This document shows, piece by piece, positions 50,619-58,711 of a stretch of DNA of 64,000 nucleotides. The DNA comes from Corynebacterium sp. HMSC05H05 (GTDB lineage: Bacteria > Actinomycetota > Actinomycetes > Mycobacteriales > Mycobacteriaceae). The DNA lies in the NCBI RefSeq assembly GCF_001807265.1, contig NZ_KV788410.1, forward strand, positions 1 to 64,000. The letters are read 5' to 3'. The position numbers and the translations under genes are program-made. The notes below the pieces were generated by a model. The model was given only the letters and a program-made list of their open reading frames with translations. It had not been told where the DNA came from and searched no databases. Position 1 is the first letter of the stretch, and each line of letters begins with the position of its first letter.

Positions 50619-51386
50619 CTAGCGCCCGGCCTCGATCTCGTTGCCCACGACCTCGGCGGTCGGCTTCTTCTTGCCCTGGTTGCGGAAGATGCCGTAGAAC
50701 ACCACCACCAGCAGCGCGATGGCGATCCAGTTGGCCACCTTGGCGTATTGCTCCAGCACCATCACGACCGGCTCGCCGATCCACCAGCCCAGGCCCAGGT
50801 AGAGGAAGGACCAGATGGTTTTGGAGATGAAGTCCAGGACCATGAACTTCCACAGCGGCATCCCGGTCATGCCCATGAGCACGAACACCACGAACGCGAT
50901 CGGCAGCGGGATGGGCACGTAGGCCAAGAAGATGCCCAGCCAGCCCAGCTTGACGGCCCACTGCTCCACGCGCGCGATGTTTTTCGCGGCGCGCGGCGAG
51001 TTCGCGGCCTGCACGTCCAGGATCCCGCGGCCCCAGAGTTTGCCGGCCCACCAGTAGATCCAGTCGAACTTGATGTTCACGATCGAGCCGATGAGCAGGA
51101 ACAACAGCCAGTGCGGCGCCTCCCCCACCGCGGCGAGCGCACCGGTGGACGCGGCGCCGACGCGCGAGCCGGTCAGCGCCAGCATGATCGGCGGGGCCAG
51201 CCCCAAAAACCACGCCCGCAGCGGGATCATGGCCAAGCCGAAGATGCCGACGAAGCCGAACCAGCCCAGACACCAGTAGTCGGCTTTGGTGGGTTTGCCG
51301 TTCCAGGGCAGGCCGTCTTCCTCCCACCATTCCTTCTCGGCAGGCTCGGTACCGGCTGTCTCGCGTGGATCCGCGTGTTCTTCCAT
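50619..51386 (-). CDS. DedA/VTT-family membrane protein
   Basis: 255 residues, five to six helices. DedA-like block FLAYVPIPLPIAFVVFVLMG with the conserved Pro-rich turn and GRGILDVQAANSPRA before it. DedA proteins are linked to flipping of polyprenyl- or phospholipid carriers. TAGGTT lies 8 nt before the ATG, so it is probably leaderless and separate from the haem operon upstream. Confidence 0.82.
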   Translation of the reverse strand: MEEHADPRETAGTEPAEKEWWEEDGLPWNGKPTKADYWCLGWFGFVGIFGLAMIPLRAWFLGLAPPIMLALTGSRVGAASTGALAAVGEAPHWLLFLLIGSIVNIKFDWIYWWAGKLWGRGILDVQAANSPRAAKNIARVEQWAVKLGWLGIFLAYVPIPLPIAFVVFVLMGMTGMPLWKFMVLDFISKTIWSFLYLGLGWWIGEPVVMVLEQYAKVANWIAIALLVVVFYGIFRNQGKKKPTAEVVGNEIEAGR

Positions 51387-51459
51387 AGGTGATCAACCTA
51401 GTGCACATCCGCCCGCTGCCCCTACCCAAGCGGAGAATGTGCCGGGACCTCCCGCTGAC

Positions 51460-52884
51460 TTAGGGCTTTTGCTTATCGACGGCAGCTGCCGCCGCGCCCC
51501 TCGCATCGGCGATCACTGCCGGCACGCCGACCCCACCGGCCCACGCGCCGGTGAGGGAGATGTGGGAGGCCTTTGGTTCGTCGTTAAGCAATCTGCGCAC
51601 CTTGGACACGGTGGCGAGGTGGTTCTCGTCGAAGCGGGGCAGGCCGCCGAGCCAGCGTTGGACGTAGATTTCCTCGAGGCCGGCGGCGCGGCCGTCGAAG
51701 CCGGTGATGGTTTTGAGGTCGTCGAGGGCCCAGTCCACGAGATCGTCCTCGGTGGCGGTGATGGCGACGTTGTCGCCGAAGCGGCCGAAGCTGGCGCGCA
51801 CGAGTGCGCCGCCGCGCTCGGCGAGGTGCGGCCACTTGCGCGAGGAGAACGTGAATGCCTTCGCGTGGACGCCCTCGGCGCCGGTAGATACGAGGACGCC
51901 GGAGTTCTGCGGCAAGCCCTCGTCGGTGGCAAAGCGCATGCCCACCACGGCGGAGTTGGCCAGCTTCACAGTTTTCAGCGCCTCGGAGGCCTCAGGCGCG
52001 ATCCCTTTGAGCAGCAGCGCCGCGGTCGGGGCGGGCACGGCGAGGATGACGTGGTCGTAGACCTTGTCCTCGCCGCCTTTGAGTCGGTACTTCGAGCCCT
52101 CGAGCTCGATAGCGGAAATGAAGGCGTCGATGTAGATGTCCGCGCCGGATTTCTCGGCGAGCGTTTCGTAGAGCTCCTGGTAACCGTCGCGGAACGTCTT
52201 GAACACCGCACCCTGACCGGTGGGCATCTCGCGGCGGGAGCGCTCCAGGTTGGCCACGGCGGTGGACAGGTGCACCGGCCCGTCGGCGGCGAGGCGGTCG
52301 AACTCCTCCGCCAGCTGGGGGATGGTCGCGCGCACGCCGAGTTCGTCGGCGGTGCAGGAGTACACCCCGCCGAGCAGGGAGGAGACGATGTTGTCCACCA
52401 CTTCGTCGCCGTAGCGCTCGCGCACAAGCTTGCCGACGTTGACGTCGCCGCCGACCTCCCAGTCGAAGCCTTCGCGCTCGGCTTCGGTGTCGATGCGCTG
52501 CGCGGTGGCCTCGCTGACCAGGTGCTTGACGGTCTCGGACGTGGACGGGATGCCCATCACGCCGCCGGTGGGCAGTCCTCGGGTCTCGCCGTCGACCCAC
52601 ACCAGGGAGCGCAGGCCGGAGGGCTCCACCAGGGAGTCGGCCAGGCCGAGCTCGGTGAAGAAGTCCACGGCGTCCTGGCGGCGCGCCAGGAACGCCTCGG
52701 CGCCCATATCGGTGGGGCCTGCCTCGAAGGCGACGGTGTGGAGCTTGCCGCCGAGGCGGTCGGTGGCCTCGTAGACGTCGACCTTGAGGTCGTCCTTATC
52801 CCCCTCGGCGTGGACGAAGTCCGCGCCGAGCTCGTACGCGGCGGTCAGGCCCGCCAGACCGGCGCCGATGATGGCGATGTTCAT
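51460..52884 (-). CDS. hemY: Coproporphyrinogen/protoporphyrinogen III oxidase
   Basis: 474 residues. FAD-binding start IAIIGAGLAGLTAAYEL (residues 3-19) and DVYEATDRLGGKLHT, plus a C-terminal ISLTGAWAGGVGVPAVIADA that closes the FAD site. In actinobacteria this enzyme (CgoX) oxidises coproporphyrinogen III. Overlaps hemE by 4 bases. The last codons contain a GCTTATCGACG copy (51471-51481) read as Val-Asp-Lys-Gln-Lys. Confidence 0.93.
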   Translation of the reverse strand: MNIAIIGAGLAGLTAAYELGADFVHAEGDKDDLKVDVYEATDRLGGKLHTVAFEAGPTDMGAEAFLARRQDAVDFFTELGLADSLVEPSGLRSLVWVDGETRGLPTGGVMGIPSTSETVKHLVSEATAQRIDTEAEREGFDWEVGGDVNVGKLVRERYGDEVVDNIVSSLLGGVYSCTADELGVRATIPQLAEEFDRLAADGPVHLSTAVANLERSRREMPTGQGAVFKTFRDGYQELYETLAEKSGADIYIDAFISAIELEGSKYRLKGGEDKVYDHVILAVPAPTAALLLKGIAPEASEALKTVKLANSAVVGMRFATDEGLPQNSGVLVSTGAEGVHAKAFTFSSRKWPHLAERGGALVRASFGRFGDNVAITATEDDLVDWALDDLKTITGFDGRAAGLEEIYVQRWLGGLPRFDENHLATVSKVRRLLNDEPKASHISLTGAWAGGVGVPAVIADARGAAAAAVDKQKP

Positions 52885-53933
52885 GAGTTCTCCTCGTGGA
52901 TGATGCGCACGGCCTCGGTGATCGCGTCCGCGTCGGTGGTGGGCAATACGCCGTGGCCGAGGTTGAAGATGTGCCCGGTGGCGTCGCCAGCCTTGATTGC
53001 GCGCGCGGCCTCGGCCTTGATGCGCGCGACCTCGCCGCGCACCACGTCGGTGCCAGCGAACAGCATGGCTGGGTCGAGGTTGCCCTGCAGCACGCGCGGG
53101 GAGGCGAATCGCGTCGCGGCTGTATCCAGCGGCACGCGCCAGTCCACGCCCATGACCTCGCTGCCGGCTTCGGACATCGCGCCGAGCAACTCGCCGGTGG
53201 TGACGCCGAAGTGGATGCGCGGGATCTCTCCTGCGACGGATTCAAGGATTTCCACGGAGTACGGCAGCACGAATTCGCGGTAGTCGGCTTCGGTGAGGAA
53301 GCCCGCCCAGGAGTCGAACAGCTGCATCGCGTCGATGCCGGCCTCGACCTGCGTGCGCAGAAACGCGATGATGGTGGGCACCAGGCGGCGCATGAGCGCG
53401 TGCCAGGTCTCCGGCTCGGCGTGCATCATCGCCTTGGTCTTCTCGTGGTTCTTGCTCGGCCCGCCCTCGACGAGGTAGCTGGCCAGGGTAAACGGCGCGC
53501 CGACGAATCCGATCAGGGCTTGGGTGTCGCTCAGTTCGTCGAGGATGATGCGGATGCCATCGGCCACGGCAGCGACTTCGTCGTCAAGCAAAGGCAGCTT
53601 CTCGACGTCACTCCGCGACGTCACCGCCTCCCCCATCACAGGACCGCGGCCGGGCACGATCTCCACGTCCACGCCCGCCGCCTTGAGCGGGACCACGATG
53701 TCGGAGAACAGGATCGCGGCGTCGACGTCGTGGCGGCGCACCGGCTGCAGCGTGATCTCCGCGAGCAGTTCCGGCATGAAGCACGAGTCCAGCATGGGGA
53801 TGCCTTCGCGCACTTCGCGGTATTCGGGCAGGGAGCGGCCGGCCTGGCGCATGAACCACACCGGGGTGCGCGAGGGGGTGCGGCCGTGCGCCGCCTCGAG
53901 CAGGGGTGCGTTGGTGAGATCGCGTCTGGTCAT
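52881..53933 (-). CDS. hemE: Uroporphyrinogen decarboxylase
   Basis: 350 residues. Substrate-binding FMRQAGRSLPEYR (about residues 27-39), ILFSDIVVPLKAAG with the catalytic Asp, and the GHGVLPTTDAD C-terminal motif. Converts uroporphyrinogen III to coproporphyrinogen III. The ATG at 53933 starts MTRRDLTNAPLL; further upstream the frame runs into the next gene. Confidence 0.95.
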   Translation of the reverse strand: MTRRDLTNAPLLEAAHGRTPSRTPVWFMRQAGRSLPEYREVREGIPMLDSCFMPELLAEITLQPVRRHDVDAAILFSDIVVPLKAAGVDVEIVPGRGPVMGEAVTSRSDVEKLPLLDDEVAAVADGIRIILDELSDTQALIGFVGAPFTLASYLVEGGPSKNHEKTKAMMHAEPETWHALMRRLVPTIIAFLRTQVEAGIDAMQLFDSWAGFLTEADYREFVLPYSVEILESVAGEIPRIHFGVTTGELLGAMSEAGSEVMGVDWRVPLDTAATRFASPRVLQGNLDPAMLFAGTDVVRGEVARIKAEAARAIKAGDATGHIFNLGHGVLPTTDADAITEAVRIIHEENS

Positions 53934-53944
53934 GGCACCCAAGC

Positions 53945-56551
53945 CTACCGGCGCAGGCCCTGAACCCGGAACCGGCTGGCGCGGCGGGAGGAGTACTCCA
54001 CAAGCAGGGAACTTCCCAGCATGAGCAGGGTTGCGCCCACTGGCGGCAGCACGCCTGCGGCGGCGAGGATGATGGCGGCCGCGTTGTAGGTGCCGGCGAA
54101 CCACAGGTTCCTGTCGGCGATGCGGTTGACGCGGCGGGCGTGCTCGATGGCCTGAGGCACGGCCATAACGTCGTTGCGCACGAGCACGACGTCGCTGACG
54201 TTGTTCCAGTTCGGCGCCTTGGTGCCGTAGAGGTCCTCGCCGGCGTAGAGGATGCCGGAGTCCGCCACGCGCAGCACCGGCAGCACGCTGGAATCGCACA
54301 CCATGGCCACGATGCCGCCTTGGGTGTGCAGGGCGCGCACCGCGGCGGGTTTCTCCTGGGAACGGATCCCGGCGAGCACCTGCGAAATGCCCAAAAAGTC
54401 CGCGAAGCGGCGCGCCACCGGGTACGTGTCGCGCGAGAGCATCACGGTTTCCACACCCATGGATTCCAGGGTGTCCACGGCCTCAATGGCATCTTCCTTG
54501 GCGGGGTCGAACAGGGTGATCACGCCGCGGTCCTTGCCGTCCCAGCGCACCACTACCGGGGTGCCGCCGGTGGTGGCGGCCACGGACAGTTTGCCGCGCA
54601 ACTGCGACAGGTTCGTCGGGCGCCACAGCGAGGCGTCGAACGTCTGTGTGCGGGCGTTGTCGCCGCTGCCCCAGGTGGCAGTGAGGCGGCCGCCGAATTC
54701 GCCGTCCGGGGTGATCGTGTCGTCGCTGACCTCGATCCAGTCCGGCAGGCGCGGGTCCCCGGAGCGGGCGTCTCGCACCTCACGCGCGGCCTTCACAATG
54801 GCGCGGGAGGCCGGGTGGTCCGAATCTGCGGAGAGCACGCCGGCGATGCGCACCACCAGCTCGCTGCTCTCCCCGCCCGCGGCGGTGACTGTTTCCACGT
54901 GCATCTCCGGCAGCACGAGCGTGCCCACGCGGTTGAACACCACCGTGTCCACCTTGGATAGCACCCGTAGCGCGTTGCCGTCGCGCATGAGCACGCCATT
55001 GCGCACGGCCGCCTCGATGCCCTGGCGGATGGCCAGCGCCGGAGAGATGGCGAGGCTGAACGGGGCGACCACCACCAAGATTGCCAAGGCTGTCGACGCC
55101 GCGGTGTTGATGTTTCCCGTAAACAGCAGCCACAAGCCGAAATCCAGGACCGCAATCGCGTACGCGGCCGGGATGAGCATGCTGGCAGAGCGGGTGGAGA
55201 CCATCGTGGCGGCGTTCTGGTGCCGCGAGGCCTCCTCCAGCCAGCGATGCACCGCCGTCAACAGCGTGGTGTGGCCGACGCGGCTGGAGCGGACCTTGAT
55301 GTCGCCCTCGCGCAGCACGGAGCCCGCCACCACGCGCTTGCCCACCTTCAGCTGCGGGCTGTCGTGGGTGTTCACCAGCTCCCAGCCGATGGAGCCGGAC
55401 CCGCCGACAACCTCCCCGTCTACCGGGATGACTTGGCCTGCGCGGACACGGACGTCGTCGCCACGCATGATCTCTGTGGCCGGAAGGCGCTCCCTGCCGC
55501 CACCCTTCTTGCGGTGGGTGACCTCGTAGATCGAGTCTGCGCCGGGGCGTCGCGCCTCCAGCTCGTCCAGTAGGTTGGTGCGCACGCGCATGGAAAAGAA
55601 GCGCCCGAGTAGCAGCAGCGTGGTCACGGTGCAGGAAACTTCGAGGTAGAGCTCCGGGCCGCGGCCGATCTCCAACGGCACCCACGTGCCGCTGGATTGG
55701 TAGCCGATGCGCCCGGCCTCCGTGAACAGCAGCATGGCAAAGGACCACAGGTAGGACGCCAAGATGGCGATCGAACTCGCGCCGTCCAGCGCCGAGAGCC
55801 CGCGGCGCACGCCGCCGGCCATGGCGCGGTGGAACGGGGAGGCGCACCACAGCGCCACCGGGGTGGTCAGCGCGAACGCCACCCACTGCCAGCCCGGAAA
55901 CCCCAGCGCGGGCACATAGGTCAGCAGCAGCACCGGGATGGTCAGCACCACCGCCAGCCACAGCCTGCCCGGGGTGACCAGGTCGCGGGCGGTAAACAGC
56001 ACGTCGCCACTGCGGCGCTCCGCGCGGGTTTTGTTTTGCACGAACCCCTGGGCGCGGGCCAACAGGTGCGCGGCTTCCTCCTTGCGGTGGTGCTTGGCGC
56101 GCCGCGGCATGGGGTGTTCCGTCCAATAGCGGCCGTGGGCGCGGCGCTGCAGGGTGGAATCCGTGACCACGGGGGTCACGCCGAAGTCTTCGATGGTCTT
56201 GATCAGCTGCGGCAGCGGCATGGTCGCCGGGGCGGTCACCCACGCCATGCGGGTGGGGTACACCAGGCGCGCGGAAACCCCTTCCAGGGATTCGAGGGCG
56301 TCTTCGATCTCTGTCAGCTGCGGGCCGTCTTCCACCCCGTGCAGTTCGAAGGCGTAGGACGCGTTGGGGCGCACAAGCTCGCCGTCCAGGTCGCGCCTGG
56401 CGGTCGCCGGGTCGACGCCGGCTTGGCGGGCAGCGTTGCGGGCTGCCTCGATGCAGTTGTCGAGCTCCTCGCCGCTCAGCTGATCCAGCTTGGCGCCTTC
56501 GCGTCCGGTGGTGCTGAGCTTTTCCAGGTCCTCGCCCTCATACTTGCTCAT
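53945..56551 (-). CDS. P-type-ATPase-like membrane protein without catalytic residues
   Basis: 868 residues with the full outline of a heavy-metal P1B ATPase: an N-terminal HMA-like ferredoxin fold (about 64-130) but no CxxC, about eight helices, and actuator, P and N domains. Catalytic motifs are replaced. The phosphorylation motif DKTGT is NRVGT (N540), the membrane CPC is APF (496-498), TGES reads THDS, and GDGxND reads VCDSSV. The SDHP motif of the N domain (577-580) is kept. It probably cannot form a phospho-enzyme. Co-translated with the following small membrane gene and located between hemE and hemB, suggesting a haem or metal-linked structural or sensing role (inference). Confidence 0.85.
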   Translation of the reverse strand: MSKYEGEDLEKLSTTGREGAKLDQLSGEELDNCIEAARNAARQAGVDPATARRDLDGELVRPNASYAFELHGVEDGPQLTEIEDALESLEGVSARLVYPTRMAWVTAPATMPLPQLIKTIEDFGVTPVVTDSTLQRRAHGRYWTEHPMPRRAKHHRKEEAAHLLARAQGFVQNKTRAERRSGDVLFTARDLVTPGRLWLAVVLTIPVLLLTYVPALGFPGWQWVAFALTTPVALWCASPFHRAMAGGVRRGLSALDGASSIAILASYLWSFAMLLFTEAGRIGYQSSGTWVPLEIGRGPELYLEVSCTVTTLLLLGRFFSMRVRTNLLDELEARRPGADSIYEVTHRKKGGGRERLPATEIMRGDDVRVRAGQVIPVDGEVVGGSGSIGWELVNTHDSPQLKVGKRVVAGSVLREGDIKVRSSRVGHTTLLTAVHRWLEEASRHQNAATMVSTRSASMLIPAAYAIAVLDFGLWLLFTGNINTAASTALAILVVVAPFSLAISPALAIRQGIEAAVRNGVLMRDGNALRVLSKVDTVVFNRVGTLVLPEMHVETVTAAGGESSELVVRIAGVLSADSDHPASRAIVKAAREVRDARSGDPRLPDWIEVSDDTITPDGEFGGRLTATWGSGDNARTQTFDASLWRPTNLSQLRGKLSVAATTGGTPVVVRWDGKDRGVITLFDPAKEDAIEAVDTLESMGVETVMLSRDTYPVARRFADFLGISQVLAGIRSQEKPAAVRALHTQGGIVAMVCDSSVLPVLRVADSGILYAGEDLYGTKAPNWNNVSDVVLVRNDVMAVPQAIEHARRVNRIADRNLWFAGTYNAAAIILAAAGVLPPVGATLLMLGSSLLVEYSSRRASRFRVQGLRR

Positions 56552-57042
56552 TCCACGCCTTCCCAGACGTCGCCACTGCGTTTATCCACGAACGCGTTGG
56601 CGGCCGGGCGGAACACGAAAAACAGAGCGAAGACCAGCACGCCGACCACCGCGAACGCGGCCCAGCCGGCCACGCCGACGAAGAAGCTGGCCAGCTGCAA
56701 AAACACCGCCAGGCCGATGAACCCGGCCAACCAGCGGCGCGCCACCTTCGAGCCTTTGGGCAGGTAGGCGCAGCACGAGGTAATCAAGGAGCCGAGGATG
56801 ATGCTGCCCCAGGTGTAGACCCGCAGGTTGCGTGCGAAGATGCCCTCCACGTCCGCGTCCAGGTCCTTGGGCGAATCCGCCACCATGGTCAAAAACGCGA
56901 TGACGAACATCAGCACCGCCGCTATCAGGCACAGGTAGTAACCGATTTTCAGCGGCTTCGGCCATGCCTGGCCGACCTCGCCGGTAAAGCGCCGGTTCCT
57001 GTCGTTCGGGTCCGACACCATCGTCGGGAACATGCCTGCCAC
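56548..57042 (-). CDS. Small membrane protein in the haem cluster
   Basis: 164 residues, four helices (about 33-55, 75-97, 103-125, 127-147). No recognised family. Overlaps the pseudo-ATPase gene by 4 bases and follows the next membrane gene by 3 nt. May form a complex with its neighbours. An alternative start is Met4. Confidence 0.65.
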   Translation of the reverse strand: MAGMFPTMVSDPNDRNRRFTGEVGQAWPKPLKIGYYLCLIAAVLMFVIAFLTMVADSPKDLDADVEGIFARNLRVYTWGSIILGSLITSCCAYLPKGSKVARRWLAGFIGLAVFLQLASFFVGVAGWAAFAVVGVLVFALFFVFRPAANAFVDKRSGDVWEGVE

Positions 57043-57045
57043 CGC

Positions 57046-57669
57046 TTAGTTCTCCTTCTCCTCCGGCGCCTCCGCCGCATCAGCACTACCGCTGGACTTG
57101 TCCTTAGGTGGTTTGGTCCACGCCACGGAGTCCTTATCCACTGAATAGATCACGCCCATCACGCCCGCAACACCAAGGATGATCTGCACGACGCCGTCCA
57201 CGCCGAACAGCGCGGTCGGCACCGCGGTGGAGGCCGGCACCATCATGAACAGCGTGAGCATGCGCAGCGCGAAAAACACGGAGAAGATCTGCAGCAGCCT
57301 GCGGGCGTTTTCCGCCCATTTCGCCTGTTTTTGTACCGCGCGCAGCGCGAAGACGAACAGCAGGATCACGCCGAGCTGCAGCAGCGCCATGATGAAGATC
57401 GAGCCGTACACGCTGGCGTTCATCAGCGCCTCGGAGACCTCGCCGTCGCCGTTTTTGGCGCGCTCCTTGGCCACCTCGCGCAGCGCGGACGGGTCGATCA
57501 CGCTCGCCGCGACGGCGAAGATCTGGTGCAGCAGTTCCCCGCCGATCATCACGGTCCAGGCCGCGAGCATGTAGCGCACAGCTTCAGGCATGGAGCCCTT
57601 GTGCTTCTCGACGGCCTCCGGTCCCACCCTGCTCGGTGATCCCGGATTCATTGGGGGCAAGCTAACCAT
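57046..57669 (-). CDS. Membrane protein in the haem cluster
   Basis: 207 residues, about five helices and an acidic C-terminal tail (KDKSSGSADAAEAPEEKEN). No recognised family. Its ATG overlaps the hemB stop by 8 bases, so it is co-translated. The N-terminal part contains GPEAVEKHK, another peptide reading of the repeated DNA word family. Confidence 0.65.
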   Translation of the reverse strand: MVSLPPMNPGSPSRVGPEAVEKHKGSMPEAVRYMLAAWTVMIGGELLHQIFAVAASVIDPSALREVAKERAKNGDGEVSEALMNASVYGSIFIMALLQLGVILLFVFALRAVQKQAKWAENARRLLQIFSVFFALRMLTLFMMVPASTAVPTALFGVDGVVQIILGVAGVMGVIYSVDKDSVAWTKPPKDKSSGSADAAEAPEEKEN

Positions 57670-58663
57670 TGAGCCTCTTTGCTGCCTCGATGGCGTAGTA
57701 GGTGAAAATTTGGTCTGCCCCGGCGCGCTTGATGGACATCAGTGCTTCCATCATCGTCTCCTCGTAGTCGATCCAGCCGTTCTGACCGGCCGCGTTGAGC
57801 ATGGCGTACTCGCCGGAGACTTGGTAGGCGGCCACCGGCACCGGGGACATCTCCGCGATCTTGGCCAGCACGTCCAGGTACGGCAGCGCGGGCTTGACCA
57901 TGACAAAGTCTGCGCCTTCGGCGATGTCCAGCTCCGTTTCCAAAAGCGACTCGCGCACGTTCGCCGGGTCTTGCTGGTAGGTGCGGCGGTCGCCCTTCAG
58001 CGAGGAGCCGACCGCGTCGCGGAACGGCCCGAAGAATTTGGAGGCGTACTTCGCGGAGTAGGCCATGATGGCAACGTCGGCAAAGCCTTCGTCGTCAAGC
58101 GCCCTGCGAATCTGCTCAATCTGGCCGTCCATCATGCCGGACGGGCTGACAATGTGCGCGCCCGCGCGCGCCTGGGCCACCGCCATCTGGCAGTAGATCT
58201 CCACGGTGGGGTCGTTGTCCACCACTTCCCTGCCGTGCGCGTCGGTGGTGAGCACGCCGCAGTGGCCGTGGTCCGTGAATTCGTCCAGGCAGGTGTCCGC
58301 CATGATGATCAGCTCGTCGCCGAACTCCTTGCGCAGCAGCGCAATCGCGCGGTTGAGCACGCCGTCTTCGGCAACCGCGACGGAGCCGGTGGCGTCCTTG
58401 TCCTCCTCGCGCGGCACGCCGAATAGGTCCACGCACTTCACCCCGACTGCGAGCGCCTCGCGGCAAATCTCCACCAGCGACTCCGGGGTGTGCTGGTACA
58501 CGCCCGGCATGGATGGGATCTCCCGCGGGGCGTCGATGCCGTCGGCGATGAACAGCGGGAGGATGAAGTCGGCCGGGTGCAGGCGCGTCTCCGTGACAAA
58601 CTCACGGATAGCGGGGGTTTGCCGCAAGCGGCGGGGGCGTCGAATCAAGTCGTAATCAGCCAT
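57662..58663 (-). CDS. hemB: Delta-aminolevulinic acid dehydratase (porphobilinogen synthase)
   Basis: 333 residues. Schiff-base lysines lie in MAYSAKYASKFFGPFRDA and MVKPALPYLDVL. The metal loop is DTCLDEFTDHGHCG; the middle Cys of the zinc triad is Asp here, a hybrid seen in actinobacteria. Joins two aminolevulinates to porphobilinogen. Start chosen at 58663 because TAAGAT lies exactly 7 nt upstream, which drops 10 extra residues. Confidence 0.95.
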   Translation of the reverse strand: MADYDLIRRPRRLRQTPAIREFVTETRLHPADFILPLFIADGIDAPREIPSMPGVYQHTPESLVEICREALAVGVKCVDLFGVPREEDKDATGSVAVAEDGVLNRAIALLRKEFGDELIIMADTCLDEFTDHGHCGVLTTDAHGREVVDNDPTVEIYCQMAVAQARAGAHIVSPSGMMDGQIEQIRRALDDEGFADVAIMAYSAKYASKFFGPFRDAVGSSLKGDRRTYQQDPANVRESLLETELDIAEGADFVMVKPALPYLDVLAKIAEMSPVPVAAYQVSGEYAMLNAAGQNGWIDYEETMMEALMSIKRAGADQIFTYYAIEAAKRLNG

Positions 58664-58670
58664 GCGCCAC

Positions 58671-58676
58671 ATCTTA
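58671..58676 (-). promoter_or_regulatory. -10 box of leaderless hemB
   Basis: TAAGAT on the minus strand, 7 nt before the hemB ATG at 58663. It implies an internal promoter for hemB and the downstream membrane genes and hemE. Confidence 0.55.
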
Positions 58677-58711
58677 GAACGCGCACCCGACACGACCCAG
58701 CTGGAGCGTTG

